Assembly (NCBI GenBank): GCA_009775265.1
Contig: VSPG01000007.1
Location: 6,087-70,086, forward strand
Origin: Muribaculaceae bacterium
GTDB taxonomy: Bacteria; Bacteroidota; Bacteroidia; Bacteroidales; Muribaculaceae
Length of the DNA stretch: 64,000 bases
Direction of reading: 5' to 3'
The notes under the pieces are model-generated. The model did not search any database and was not told the origin of the DNA. It saw only the letters and a program-made list of their open reading frames with translations. The position numbers and the translations under genes are program-made. Shown here piece by piece: positions 41,637 to 50,584 of the stretch (its first letter is position 1; each line of letters opens with the position of its first letter).

Positions 41637-42593
41637 TTATTCAAAGCTGAGGCAGGTGCCTGAAGGCGACACATCAAGGCTTACTATCGCGGAATTTATG
41701 ACCGGCACATTATGGTCCACATGTCCTACGGGCACGTTGAAAGCCACAGGGTAGCCGTAAGGCGCCACCATGTCGGCAATCATGCGCTCCATTGTTTCGT
41801 AGCTGTCGTTGGGCTTATAGCCCGTGAACTGACCCACTATAAGACCGCCGAGGCGCGGCAGCACCCCGCTGAGGCGCAGCTGGTACATGATGCGCTCTAT
41901 CTTGTAGATGGGTTCCTCGACATCCTCTATGTACAGTATGGCTCCGGGCTGAATCACGTCGTAGGGAGTGCTGATGAGTTCGGCCACTACCGCAAGGTTG
42001 CCGCCGAGCAGACGTCCGCGGGCGCTTCCGCAGCGGTTGAGCGTATCGGCCTCGAAGTTATAGACGGGGCGGTAGCCGCGCAGCATGGCCAGCATCATGG
42101 CATTGTCGTCATCGTCGGGGCCAAGGGCCATGTGCTTGCACATATTGCCGTGGATGCTCTCTATTCCGCGCGATGCCAGCAGGGCATGCAGCGCCGAGAT
42201 GTCGGAAAAGCCTATGAGCCACTTCGGGTCGCGCTGCAACGGCAGTTGCGAAAGGCTGTCGAGCAGGTGTACGGCTCCGTAGCCGCCACGCGAGCAGAGA
42301 ATGGCACGCACGGTGGTGTCGGAGAACGCGGCGCGCAGGTCGGCGAGGCGGTCGCTGTCGGCAGCGGCGTATTGCCCCACACGGCCTATGGCATACGGCA
42401 TTATGTCGACAAGGAAGCCTTGAGCGCGCAGCGTGTCGGCTGCGGCGTACACAAGCGTCGAATCCACGGGGCCGGCAGGCGACACTATCGCTATCTTGTC
42501 GCCGTCGTGCAGGGGGCGGGGTGTTATGTTCATTGCATATATACCTGTGAGCGAAGCTGCAGCGGCTGCTACAGCCATAAGAATCTTTTTCAT
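41637..42593 (-). CDS. LD-carboxypeptidase, peptidase family S66
   Basis: A 318-residue serine peptidase of the LdcA/MccF family that removes the terminal D-Ala from tetrapeptide stems during murein recycling. The Ser-Glu-His triad is visible: Ser130 (LIGFSDISAL), Glu223 (LYIEDVEEPIYKIERI) and His291 (VPVGHVDHNVP). A signal-peptide-like N-terminus (MKKILMAVAAAAASLTGIYA) suggests periplasmic location, whereas E. coli LdcA is cytoplasmic. It is the last gene of a six-gene operon and overlaps the upstream methyltransferase gene by ATGA. Confidence 0.93.
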   Translation of the reverse strand: MKKILMAVAAAAASLTGIYAMNITPRPLHDGDKIAIVSPAGPVDSTLVYAAADTLRAQGFLVDIMPYAIGRVGQYAAADSDRLADLRAAFSDTTVRAILCSRGGYGAVHLLDSLSQLPLQRDPKWLIGFSDISALHALLASRGIESIHGNMCKHMALGPDDDDNAMMLAMLRGYRPVYNFEADTLNRCGSARGRLLGGNLAVVAELISTPYDVIQPGAILYIEDVEEPIYKIERIMYQLRLSGVLPRLGGLIVGQFTGYKPNDSYETMERMIADMVAPYGYPVAFNVPVGHVDHNVPVINSAIVSLDVSPSGTCLSFE

Positions 42594-43129
42594 CGTATGT
42601 GGGGAAGGAATTTAGAGTAGAAGTGCCAGAGAGCCACAGCTGCGCTGACCGACACGTTGAGTGAATGTTTTGTGCCGAGCTGTGGTATTTCGAGACACAC
42701 GTCGCAGGCGTCGACGACGGCAGGATCCACACCATCCACCTCGTTGCCGACCACTACGGCATATCTGGCCGAGGAATCGACAGGAAACTGCTGCAGCTCC
42801 ACACTCTCCATCACCTGCTCAAGGCAGCACAGAGTGAATCCGCGCGAGCGCAGCGTGTCGAGCGCTTCAAGAGTCGTGGCGCAATGCCGCCAGTCCACCG
42901 AGTTCTCCGCCCCGAGAGCCGTTTTGTGCACTTCCACGCCCGGCTCCACAGCCGATATTCCGCACAGCCACACTTCGGCCACGGCAAAGCCGTCGGAGGT
43001 GCGCAGCAGCGAACCTATATTGTTGAGTGAACGCACATTGTCCACCACCAATGCCACAGGCATCTTACGGGCGCTGCGAAAAGTCTCAATGTCGGGCCGC
43101 GCCATGTCCAATATGGTTTTCTTCTTCAT
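42590..43129 (-). CDS. SpoU/TrmH-family RNA 2'-O-methyltransferase
   Basis: A compact 179-residue SPOUT methyltransferase transferring a methyl group from S-adenosylmethionine to a ribose 2'-OH in tRNA or rRNA. The three SpoU motifs are clear: NVRSLNNIGSLLRTSDGF (from residue 31), VVVGNEVDGVDP, and the knot-forming IPQLGTKHSLNVSVSAAVALW near the C-terminus. There is no extra substrate-binding domain, so it is closest to small TrmH/TrmL-like proteins; the exact RNA position cannot be told. It overlaps birA upstream and the LD-carboxypeptidase gene downstream, both by ATGA. Confidence 0.93.
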   Translation of the reverse strand: MKKKTILDMARPDIETFRSARKMPVALVVDNVRSLNNIGSLLRTSDGFAVAEVWLCGISAVEPGVEVHKTALGAENSVDWRHCATTLEALDTLRSRGFTLCCLEQVMESVELQQFPVDSSARYAVVVGNEVDGVDPAVVDACDVCLEIPQLGTKHSLNVSVSAAVALWHFYSKFLPHIR

Positions 43130-43875
43130 TGTAAAAGGGCGGCTACCTGTTTGAACTCAAACTCACGCACCTCGCCGCCGGTTGTGCGCAACCGCAGCAT
43201 ACCCGCCGGGGACACGCCCTCTATGGAGGCATCGAAACGCTCGCCCGTGGCCGTATCGCGATATGGGTGCAGACCTTCACGCCGCCACAGCGATGCCATA
43301 TAGAGCGCATGCAGCTCATCGGCTTCCGGGTCGGACTCGTAGGCGTCCAGCTGCTGCTCCACCTCGTCGGCAAGTTCCTGAAGCAGTTCTTCAAGCCCGA
43401 ACCCATGTCCGGCGAGCAAGGCCATCGACACGGGGTTGGGCGCATCGCTGACAAACTCTGTCTGATTCACGTTCACGCCCACACCGAGCACCATGTAGTC
43501 CAGCGCTGTGCCGCACACGCTGCCCTCGATGAGGATGCCGCCGAGTTTACGGTCGCCGGCGTATATGTCATTGGGCCATTTGACATTCAGTTCCACCCCC
43601 GGCATACGGCGGCGAAGCACTCCGAGTATGGCGAGCGACGTGAGCATCGACAGTTCGAACTGGCGAGAGGCATCCATCGCCGTAGGCCGCAGCATCTGGC
43701 TGTATGTAAGATTCATGGCAGGCGCCGACTCCCAGCTGTTGCCGCGCTGCCCGCGTCCGGCGGTCTGGGAGCGTGCGGCTATCACATGGCCGTGGGGCAT
43801 CGCCTCCGCATGGTTTTTCATCAGTGTGTTGGTGGATTCGCATTGCTCCACCCATTCTATGCTTGACGGTTTCAT
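43126..43875 (-). CDS. birA: Biotin-[acetyl-CoA-carboxylase] ligase, no DNA-binding domain
   Basis: A 249-residue biotin protein ligase (group I). It activates biotin with ATP and attaches it to biotin carboxyl carrier proteins. The biotinyl-AMP loop GRGQRGNSWES begins at Gly40, followed by NVKWPNDIYAGDRKLGGILIE and the GVGVNVNQ motif. There is no N-terminal winged helix, so it cannot act as the BirA repressor. It overlaps tsaE upstream and the methyltransferase gene downstream by ATGA in each case. Confidence 0.95.
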   Translation of the reverse strand: MKPSSIEWVEQCESTNTLMKNHAEAMPHGHVIAARSQTAGRGQRGNSWESAPAMNLTYSQMLRPTAMDASRQFELSMLTSLAILGVLRRRMPGVELNVKWPNDIYAGDRKLGGILIEGSVCGTALDYMVLGVGVNVNQTEFVSDAPNPVSMALLAGHGFGLEELLQELADEVEQQLDAYESDPEADELHALYMASLWRREGLHPYRDTATGERFDASIEGVSPAGMLRLRTTGGEVREFEFKQVAALLQ

Positions 43876-44327
43876 AAGCTATTGTACATATGTATGCGGC
43901 AACGGCGGCTTCTGTCGGGCAGCAGCGACAGCTCCACGCGCAGAGTGTGCTCCGGCAGCAGTTCTTCAGCACGGTCAGGCCACTCTATCAGGCAGATATT
44001 GTCTCCGTCCAGATAGTCCTCAAAACCGATGTCGAGCGCCTCCGCGGCACTTTCGAGGCGGTAGAGGTCGAAGTGGAACACGTTGCGCCCGTCGGCCGCA
44101 TGGCCGTAATCGTTGGCTATGGCGAAACTCGGCGAATTGGCATCGGCATGCCCGTCAGCGCCGAGAACTTCTACGAGACTGCGGATGAGCGTCGTTTTTC
44201 CGGCGCCCATCTCGCCGTCGAAAGCCACCGTGGAGCATCCGCAGTCTTCCATCGCGGCCTTCACGGAGCGGGCTGCCGCCGGCACATCTTCAAGGCCGGC
44301 TATGTGTATGGTTACATCCGTATTCAT
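43872..44327 (-). CDS. tsaE: tRNA threonylcarbamoyladenosine biosynthesis ATPase TsaE
   Basis: A 151-residue P-loop ATPase required with TsaB and TsaD for the t6A37 modification of tRNAs reading ANN codons. The Walker A motif GEMGAGKT (residues 38-45), the SPSFAIANDY loop, the FHFDLYRLES segment and the IEWPDRAEELLPEHTL motif are all typical. It sits between porX and birA in the ATGA-linked operon; tsaB and tsaD are not in the window. Confidence 0.96.
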   Translation of the reverse strand: MNTDVTIHIAGLEDVPAAARSVKAAMEDCGCSTVAFDGEMGAGKTTLIRSLVEVLGADGHADANSPSFAIANDYGHAADGRNVFHFDLYRLESAAEALDIGFEDYLDGDNICLIEWPDRAEELLPEHTLRVELSLLPDRSRRCRIHMYNSL

Positions 44328-45886
44328 TTCGGTGTCATTGTGATTAGCGGCACGAGCATTTCCTCCATGGATATGCCTCCGTGCTGGAACGTGCCCGTGT
44401 AGTATTGTACGTAGTAATTGTAATTGTTGGGATAGGCCAGGAAGTCGCGGCCGAGCGCGAAAATATAGGCTGTGGACAAGTTAGGCGCAGGCAGCCCGGC
44501 GCGCTTCGGGTCGCGTATTTCATAGACCCTGCGCGAATCGTAGTCGAGATTCCGCCCGAGTTTATACCGCAGATTGGTGTTGGTGTTGCGGTCGCCCACC
44601 ACTTTCACAGGCTGTTCCACACGGATGGTGCCGTGGTCGGTAGTGAGCACCACGCGGTGGCCGCGCGCCGCTATGCGGCGGAACAGTTCGAGCACCGGCG
44701 AGTGGCGGAACCACGATTCGGTTATGGAGCGGTAGGCGGCATCTGTCTTTGCAAGTTCGCGTATCATTTTCGACTCCGTGCGGGCGTGCGACAGCATGTC
44801 GATGAAGTTCACTACAATCACGTTCAGGTCGTTGTCCTCCAGCGACGCGAAATCACGCAACAGCCGCTCGGCGCCGGCCGAATCGTTGATTTTGTTGTAT
44901 GAGAAGCGCACGCGGCGCCGGTAGCGCTCGAAAAGTGTGGCTATCAGCGGCGATTCGTTCAGGTTCTTGCCCTCCTCCGATTCCTCGTCCACCCACAGGT
45001 CGGGAAACAGTGTCGCTATCTGCAGGGGCATAAGTCCGGAAAATATCGCGTTTCGGGCATACTGCGTGGCTGTGGGCAGAATCGAGGTATACAGACTCTC
45101 CTCAAGGTTGAACATCTCTGCAAGCAGAGGCTTTACGGTGGCCCACTGGTCAAGACGGAAGTTGTCGATCAGAATCATGAACACTTTCTGCCCGTCGGCA
45201 AGCAGGGGCATGACACACCGGGGCATCACCTCCGGACTCATGAGCGGACGGCCTGGCGCCTGCGGGTCGGCCGCCCAATGTTCATAGCGCCGGCGCATCC
45301 ATTTGCCGAACTCGGCATTGGCCTCGCGGCGCTGCAGCTCGAGCATCTCGTCCATGCCGGTGGTGGCCGCCGAGGCAAGCTGCATGTCCCAGAACACGAG
45401 GCGGCGGTAGAGCACGTACCAGTCGTCGATGGAGTCGGCACGCCCTATCCCGTCGCTCAACGCCGCGAATTCGCGGCGATAGTCCACCGATGTCTGTTCA
45501 CTCACGAGGCGCCCCGAATCAAGCTGCTTCTTTATGGCAAGCAGAATCTGGTTGGGGTTGACGGGCTTGATGAGATAGTCGGCTATCTTGCTGCCTAATG
45601 CCTGGTCCATGATGTTCTCCTCCTCGCTCTTGGTAATCATTATCACAGGCACATGCGGCATGCGCTGCTTGATCGCGGCAAGCGTCTCAAGGCCTGACAG
45701 CCCGGGCATGTTCTCGTCGAGGATTATAAGGTCGAATGGTTCGGCGGCGGCCATTTCGAGCGCGTCGGCGCCGCTGCACGCAGTGGCAAGTTCATATCCA
45801 CGGTTGCGCAGAAACAATATGTGGGGCTTGAGCAGGTCGATTTCATCGTCGGCCCAGAGTATTCGGTAGTTGTTCGGCATGGTCAT
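44324..45886 (-). CDS. porX: PorX-type response regulator with PglZ phosphatase domain
   Basis: A 520-residue two-domain protein. The N-terminal receiver has the acidic pair Asp13/Asp14, phosphoacceptor Asp57 (LIILDENMPGLSG), Thr85 and Lys107. The C-terminal PglZ domain of the alkaline phosphatase superfamily (about 210-515) shows VFMILIDNFRLDQW, FIDMLSHAR and TTDHGTIRVEQPVKVVGDRNTNTNLRY. PorX controls type IX secretion in Porphyromonas and its PglZ domain cleaves oligonucleotides; homologues also occur in Bacteroidales without evident type IX secretion. The partner kinase PorY is not in the window. The start at 45886 is chosen because it makes an ATGA overlap with porW; a second ATG at 45880 is possible. 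Confidence 0.94.
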   Translation of the reverse strand: MTMPNNYRILWADDEIDLLKPHILFLRNRGYELATACSGADALEMAAAEPFDLIILDENMPGLSGLETLAAIKQRMPHVPVIMITKSEEENIMDQALGSKIADYLIKPVNPNQILLAIKKQLDSGRLVSEQTSVDYRREFAALSDGIGRADSIDDWYVLYRRLVFWDMQLASAATTGMDEMLELQRREANAEFGKWMRRRYEHWAADPQAPGRPLMSPEVMPRCVMPLLADGQKVFMILIDNFRLDQWATVKPLLAEMFNLEESLYTSILPTATQYARNAIFSGLMPLQIATLFPDLWVDEESEEGKNLNESPLIATLFERYRRRVRFSYNKINDSAGAERLLRDFASLEDNDLNVIVVNFIDMLSHARTESKMIRELAKTDAAYRSITESWFRHSPVLELFRRIAARGHRVVLTTDHGTIRVEQPVKVVGDRNTNTNLRYKLGRNLDYDSRRVYEIRDPKRAGLPAPNLSTAYIFALGRDFLAYPNNYNYYVQYYTGTFQHGGISMEEMLVPLITMTPK

Positions 45887-48800
45887 TCAAATAAGGGGTC
45901 GTCGCCTTCGCTGCCTCCGTCGCCTCCGGCAGGCAGAGGCACGGCAGGCCGTACGGGCGTTTTTTCAGGAAGCGGCGGCTGCACTGCCTCCACAGCAGGA
46001 GCCGCAGACGGCACATCGGCCGGCGCTTCTGTTTCCATAACAATTGTATCTTCGTCTTCGTCCGGAGAAACATCTGCGGCCTCGTCGGCCTCCTGCAATG
46101 TTTCCACTTCCTCCGGCCGAAGCAGGCCTGCCTGAGCGTCCACGTAGTTCTGTTCGTCGAGATAGCGGAAATAGTCGTCGAAGCTGAGCCCCGCACGCTG
46201 CAAGGCGTCAAAATTGGCCGCGCTTATGGCCACCGGGCGTACTCCGGCCGGAATGCGGAAATCAGGCGACGCGGCCATTACGCGGCGGTAGTGGTCCAGT
46301 TCGTTCATATTGGCGAATCCGCGCACCACTATCATTCCGAGCCTTCCGAAATTCATGGGTTCGAGTTCGAAATCCTTGACTACGAACGATCGGAAATTGT
46401 GGCGTGCGATTTCGTAAAGCAACAGATTGGACGACACGCTGTCGGTGGGGAAAAGCATCACCAGCAGTTGCTCGCGGGCCGGGTCGAGGTCGAACTCCGG
46501 CGTTCCTTCAGCCGCAGTGGCGGTGCTGTCGTTGCTCAGGCGCACATCCCATATCATGCCGCGCATGTTCGCGCCCGTGCCGGCCTGCAGTTTGCGTCCC
46601 TGTGCCATGCCTTTCAGCCATGCCGACGCAATGGGCGTTATGTCCGTGTCGGGATAACGGTCGAGCAGCTCGCGCAACGTGGCGTTGAATTCTTCCGGCC
46701 GGTTCTCCGTCACATAGGCCAAAGCATGCAGAAACATAAACTTGGGCATGATGGGGCTGAGCGGATATTTCTTCTGCATCCGCTCGTAAGCGTCGTGCAC
46801 TTCGGCATTGCGGTCGGCCATATACGCTTCCAGCGTGGCATCGTACAGCTGCTGCTGGCGGTTGTCCATCTGCCGCAGATTCTCTATATAATCGGGGTCC
46901 TGCAATGCTACTCCGTAGGTCGATTCCGGGAAGTCGGCCATGAGTTTCCGGCGCCACTGCTCGGCCTCTGCCGGGGTGCCGCGCCGGGCGTGCATGAGAT
47001 ACATGTTGTAGTACACGTCCAGACGGTTCACATTGTCGGGATAGTCATGCAGAAGGCGGTTCCACTGCACGCGCGCCGCCGGGTAATCCTCCAGTTTGTC
47101 TTTGAGAATCACGCCCATGTTGTAAAGTCCGTCTATGATGATTTCGTGGCATGTGGCGCGCTCCTCGTCGGTAGACGGAATCTGTTTCAGATAATATTCC
47201 GGCTTGTGCGGGTCGTTGGCTGCCGCCTGTTCTTCGGCTTTTTCGTCAGGCAAGCCCTCGCCCTCCGCTATGCTGTCGCTGCTTTCTCCGTCCGATTCGT
47301 CGGCCGCGTCGAATTCGGCGTTGCTGAAACTGTTCTTATTGCGCCGGCGCCAGTCATCCTCGAGACGGCGCGACCCCCAGCGCTTCTGGAACTCTGTGCG
47401 TCCGGCCTGAACAGCCGTGCGGTTGTAAAAATACCACGAATTGTCGGTGTTGATGTTGAAGCTGTTGGGCGCATTGCTTTGGCCGCCTTGCATTTCGTCG
47501 CCGCGCGCGGCCACATCGGCTTCATATTCAGCGCGTCGGGCTTCTTCGGCTTCCTTGCGTTCGCGTTCCACAAGGGCGTCAATAAGCCCCTGCACGGCTT
47601 TCATACGGTCTTCATCGCTCATCGCCGACAGGCGCAGCAACGAATCCTGAAGTTCCACGTTCTGGGCGTACACGGCAAGTTCGTCGAGCACATCGCTGCG
47701 ACGCTTCAGCGAGTCGTAGCCCTGATGGCTGCGCGGAATCTGCGGAATAGCTTCCGAATAGCACGGCTGAGCCTTGGCATACTGGCGGCGGTCGAAATAC
47801 AAGCCTCCGAGTTTCAAAAGCCCTATAGCCTTGTCCACTCCGTTTCTCGTGCTTTTCTCTGCCGCAAGCGTGTAGTTCTCTATGGCGCGGGCAGTGTCGC
47901 GGCGGCTAAGATACAGGTTCCCTATAGCATAATAAATCTGGTCGAGATAGGGTTTGTTGCGGTCGTAGCGGGTCATGCGCCTCAGCGATTTCACTTCGGA
48001 TTCTATATCGGAACCGTCGAAGACCTCAGTCTGCTTTATGCGTGCGTTGAATTTTGTGCGGTAGCTTGCCGACGATGCCGAGCCGGCCTTGCCGAACGCG
48101 TCATAAGCCTCACTGCGGCGGCCGAGACGCGCGAGCACTTGCCCGAGCAGGAAACGCAGACGGGTGCGCTGCGCCCCTTTAGCCGATGATACGGCCTCAC
48201 GTAGCGGCTCCACAGCCTCCTCGTAATGGCCGCCGCGCAAAAGGCAGTCGGCCTTCACGAATGCATAAAGACCGCGCAATGCAGGATTTGTGAGCTGTTC
48301 GGGGCGTATGCGCCCGAGAATCAATTCAGCATCGTACAGCCAGTCCATGGCCACATAGCTGCGGGCCTGCCACAGTTTTGCCTCTGTGACAGTGGAGGGA
48401 AGCCACGAGAAATGGCGGCTCACATAGAAAAACGTGGACGCCGCGCCGAGAAAATCGCCGTTGAAATACTGACTGCGCCCCATCATCATCCATGCATTGT
48501 GCAAGAACGGGTTGTATTCGTCGCGCTTCATCCATGCCTGATATGCCGCATCGCCGCTTTTGCCGGGCTTGCGGCGCGGACGCTTCTTGATGCTGCGCAG
48601 CTGTATGGCTTTCTGTCCCTTTTCTATGCTGCGGTCGAAGTTTCCTGACGGCTGGGGCGCCTGCTCGTCGGCCTTCGCCTCCACGGGGTGCATGAACAAC
48701 TGGCGCGAATAATCGTCCTCGTAGTTGTCCTCCATGCTGCGCAGAGTCTCCTGAAAATGGGTGTCGCCGTTATAATATATGTTGTACCGCGTGATGAACG

Positions 48801-48906
48801 CATTGTAGTTGCGGCTCGCGGCAGTGTTCTTGCGGGTGGAGCATCCCATACAGAGCATGCCGAGACACAACATAAGCAGCACCCCGCAGCATAAGCCGGG
48901 GCGCAT
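45883..48906 (-). CDS. porW: PorW/SprE-like tetratricopeptide lipoprotein
   Basis: A large lipoprotein of about 1007 residues (lipobox CMGC, Cys22 from the chosen start). It is built from TPR-like helical repeats through most of its length (for example YQAWMKRDEYNPFLHNAWMMMGRSQYFNGDFLGAASTFFYVSRHF and PYLDQIYYAIGNLYLSRRDTARAIENYTLAAEKS). An acidic low-complexity region follows, then a C-terminal domain and a Pro/Glu/Ala-rich acidic tail. Gliding protein SprE and its Porphyromonas equivalent PorW share this plan and are needed for type IX secretion. Linkage to porX through an ATGA overlap supports the assignment. In-frame starts at 48951 and 49053 exist; 48906 gives the most typical signal peptide. 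Confidence 0.85.
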   Translation of the reverse strand: MRPGLCCGVLLMLCLGMLCMGCSTRKNTAASRNYNAFITRYNIYYNGDTHFQETLRSMEDNYEDDYSRQLFMHPVEAKADEQAPQPSGNFDRSIEKGQKAIQLRSIKKRPRRKPGKSGDAAYQAWMKRDEYNPFLHNAWMMMGRSQYFNGDFLGAASTFFYVSRHFSWLPSTVTEAKLWQARSYVAMDWLYDAELILGRIRPEQLTNPALRGLYAFVKADCLLRGGHYEEAVEPLREAVSSAKGAQRTRLRFLLGQVLARLGRRSEAYDAFGKAGSASSASYRTKFNARIKQTEVFDGSDIESEVKSLRRMTRYDRNKPYLDQIYYAIGNLYLSRRDTARAIENYTLAAEKSTRNGVDKAIGLLKLGGLYFDRRQYAKAQPCYSEAIPQIPRSHQGYDSLKRRSDVLDELAVYAQNVELQDSLLRLSAMSDEDRMKAVQGLIDALVERERKEAEEARRAEYEADVAARGDEMQGGQSNAPNSFNINTDNSWYFYNRTAVQAGRTEFQKRWGSRRLEDDWRRRNKNSFSNAEFDAADESDGESSDSIAEGEGLPDEKAEEQAAANDPHKPEYYLKQIPSTDEERATCHEIIIDGLYNMGVILKDKLEDYPAARVQWNRLLHDYPDNVNRLDVYYNMYLMHARRGTPAEAEQWRRKLMADFPESTYGVALQDPDYIENLRQMDNRQQQLYDATLEAYMADRNAEVHDAYERMQKKYPLSPIMPKFMFLHALAYVTENRPEEFNATLRELLDRYPDTDITPIASAWLKGMAQGRKLQAGTGANMRGMIWDVRLSNDSTATAAEGTPEFDLDPAREQLLVMLFPTDSVSSNLLLYEIARHNFRSFVVKDFELEPMNFGRLGMIVVRGFANMNELDHYRRVMAASPDFRIPAGVRPVAISAANFDALQRAGLSFDDYFRYLDEQNYVDAQAGLLRPEEVETLQEADEAADVSPDEDEDTIVMETEAPADVPSAAPAVEAVQPPLPEKTPVRPAVPLPAGGDGGSEGDDPLFE

Positions 48907-49031
48907 AAGGCCGCAGCGGCGGCCCTGAATGTATGGCACGCTACCGTTCATCGATACTATGAATAGTAAACGTCCGAACACATCCATTATTGCATATAAT
49001 TGTATTTTTCGCAATTTGTCAAAAAAATCAC

Positions 49032-49039
49032 TAACTTTG
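49032..49039 (+). promoter_or_regulatory. -7 promoter element for the gene at 49078
   Basis: TAACTTTG matches TAnnTTTG, 38 bases before the start codon. A TTTC lies about 21 bases upstream as a possible -33 element. It sits in the short divergent region facing porW. Confidence 0.5.
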
Positions 49040-49077
49040 CAGCCCAAAATCATAATTTCACTATTTTCCGATTGCTT

Positions 49078-50448
49078 ATGAAAAGATTTACCCTTATTGC
49101 ATTGTGCGCGGCTGCGGCCGCAGCCGGCATTGATGCCGGTGCCGTACTGAAAGTGCCTTCACGCAACCACACAGCTCCCGCAAAGCGCACCCATGCAGAG
49201 CTCAAAGCCCTGTTGCGCGCCGCAAGCGAAAATCCGCTTTGGCGTCCGGCCACCGAAAAAGTTTATTTCTACGAAGAAATCAAAGATGATAACGGTGAGG
49301 TAAAAGGCGAATGGAGACTTGAAGACACATACACCCTCACCTACGACCAGCAGGGACGTAGAATCATGGAACTCTGCGAAAATGCCTTCGACGGTTTCTC
49401 AAAAAACAATTACACCTACGACGCAAACGGCATGCTTTCAACAGAACTCACAGAAGTTTCAGAAGATGGCCAAAAATTTGAGAACAGCACAAAAACAGAG
49501 CGCAGCTATGACAACAAGCTCACATCCGTCATAACCAACAACCGCCAATGGATATGGATAGACAATGACTGGAATATGGCCGGCAACTGCTACCAGCGCA
49601 TCATCACACGCGACAACGACGGCAATATCACCTCAGCCGTAATCGCAGTATTGCTCGACGGCAAATATGATCCGACAAGACGCCTCGACATAACTTATGC
49701 CGATGGCAAAGCCGTAACACTCAAAGAATCCGAACTCACATACGACGGAATAGAGTACAAATGGGTAGACGGCCTGACAATAAGCGACATCGTCTGGAAC
49801 AAGACCAACGGCCAGATTGTAAGCACGGAAGGACTGTTTGCCGGCGACAACCGCATAGCCTCATGCACCATGACAGACGAAGACGTCAGCTTGCATTACA
49901 CCGTAACGTACAGCGAGGACGGCGCATATGTGGCCAACGTCACCGGCAATAACGGAACTGACGACCTCACAGCCAAAATAGTTTACGAAAACGACTACGA
50001 CCCGGAAGCCTACAGCAGCTACCGCGTCACGACAACTTCCGATTTCATGGAAGGCGGTGAAGTTGTGGAAACAACTGTCGAAATCGTAGAAGGCGCATAC
50101 GACAAATGGGGCAACATTCTCCTCGAGCAGGCGAGCTTCGGCGACGGCGAATTCATGGATATAGAAGACCGCATAAGCGGAAAACCAGTATACGACACCG
50201 AATACGGCTATCCCATAGAGCAAACTATCTATGAATACGATTACGAATTGATGGAAGACTATCCTGCCCTTCGCTACACCAGCGAAGGATATTTCGACGC
50301 ATCTGCCGGAATCGACGACGTGACTGTCGACACCGATGCTCCCGTCGAGTACTTCAACCTTCAGGGCATACGCGTAGCCAACCCCTCCGCCGGCAATATC
50401 TACATCCGTCGTCAGGGCGCGAAAACAGACAAGGTGCTGGTAAAATAA
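49078..50448 (+). CDS. Secreted protein with YD-like repeats and a sorting-domain-like C-terminus
   Basis: A 456-residue exported protein of unknown function, with the signal MKRFTLIALCAAAAAAGIDAGA. The middle contains loose YD-type repeats (LTYDQQGRR, YTYDANGML, ERSYDNKL, LTYDGIEY, TVTYSEDGAY), which usually form extended beta structures. The last 35 residues (VEYFNLQGIRVANPSAGNIYIRRQGAKTDKVLVK) resemble the C-terminal tails of many secreted Bacteroidales proteins and, loosely, type IX secretion sorting domains that end in GxYIxxxxGxxxxKVLVK. Its location directly divergent from porW-porX makes that resemblance worth testing. I cannot assign an activity. The upstream in-frame start at 49000 would put the promoter inside the gene and is rejected. 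Confidence 0.8.
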   Translation: MKRFTLIALCAAAAAAGIDAGAVLKVPSRNHTAPAKRTHAELKALLRAASENPLWRPATEKVYFYEEIKDDNGEVKGEWRLEDTYTLTYDQQGRRIMELCENAFDGFSKNNYTYDANGMLSTELTEVSEDGQKFENSTKTERSYDNKLTSVITNNRQWIWIDNDWNMAGNCYQRIITRDNDGNITSAVIAVLLDGKYDPTRRLDITYADGKAVTLKESELTYDGIEYKWVDGLTISDIVWNKTNGQIVSTEGLFAGDNRIASCTMTDEDVSLHYTVTYSEDGAYVANVTGNNGTDDLTAKIVYENDYDPEAYSSYRVTTTSDFMEGGEVVETTVEIVEGAYDKWGNILLEQASFGDGEFMDIEDRISGKPVYDTEYGYPIEQTIYEYDYELMEDYPALRYTSEGYFDASAGIDDVTVDTDAPVEYFNLQGIRVANPSAGNIYIRRQGAKTDKVLVK

Positions 50449-50469
50449 ACCGCCCGTACCGCGCATTCA

Positions 50470-50503
50470 GTGCATGCCCCCGGCGGGGGCATGCACTTTT
50501 TTT
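50470..50503 (+). terminator. Strong intrinsic terminator
   Basis: Perfect 12-base arms (50470-50481 and 50485-50496) with a 3-base loop followed by seven Ts, 21 bases after the preceding gene. Confidence 0.9.
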
Positions 50504-50536
50504 AGTTTTTTTTGCATGCCGTTCGATTTTTATTGC

Positions 50537-50544
50537 TAATTTTG
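50537..50544 (+). promoter_or_regulatory. -7 promoter element of the DUF349 gene
   Basis: TAATTTTG matches TAnnTTTG exactly, 40 bases before the DUF349 start. A TTTG at 50511-50514 lies 22 bases upstream, slightly further than the usual 19-20. Confidence 0.55.
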
Positions 50545-50584
50545 GCGATGCGCCCACGCGTATCAACATCTTATCAACCACATT

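Noticed and set aside
46291..48189. 632-codon open frame antisense to the PorW-like gene
   Set aside because: No domain or signal peptide and composition typical of a shadow frame; porW has a lipobox and TPR repeats and couples to porX.
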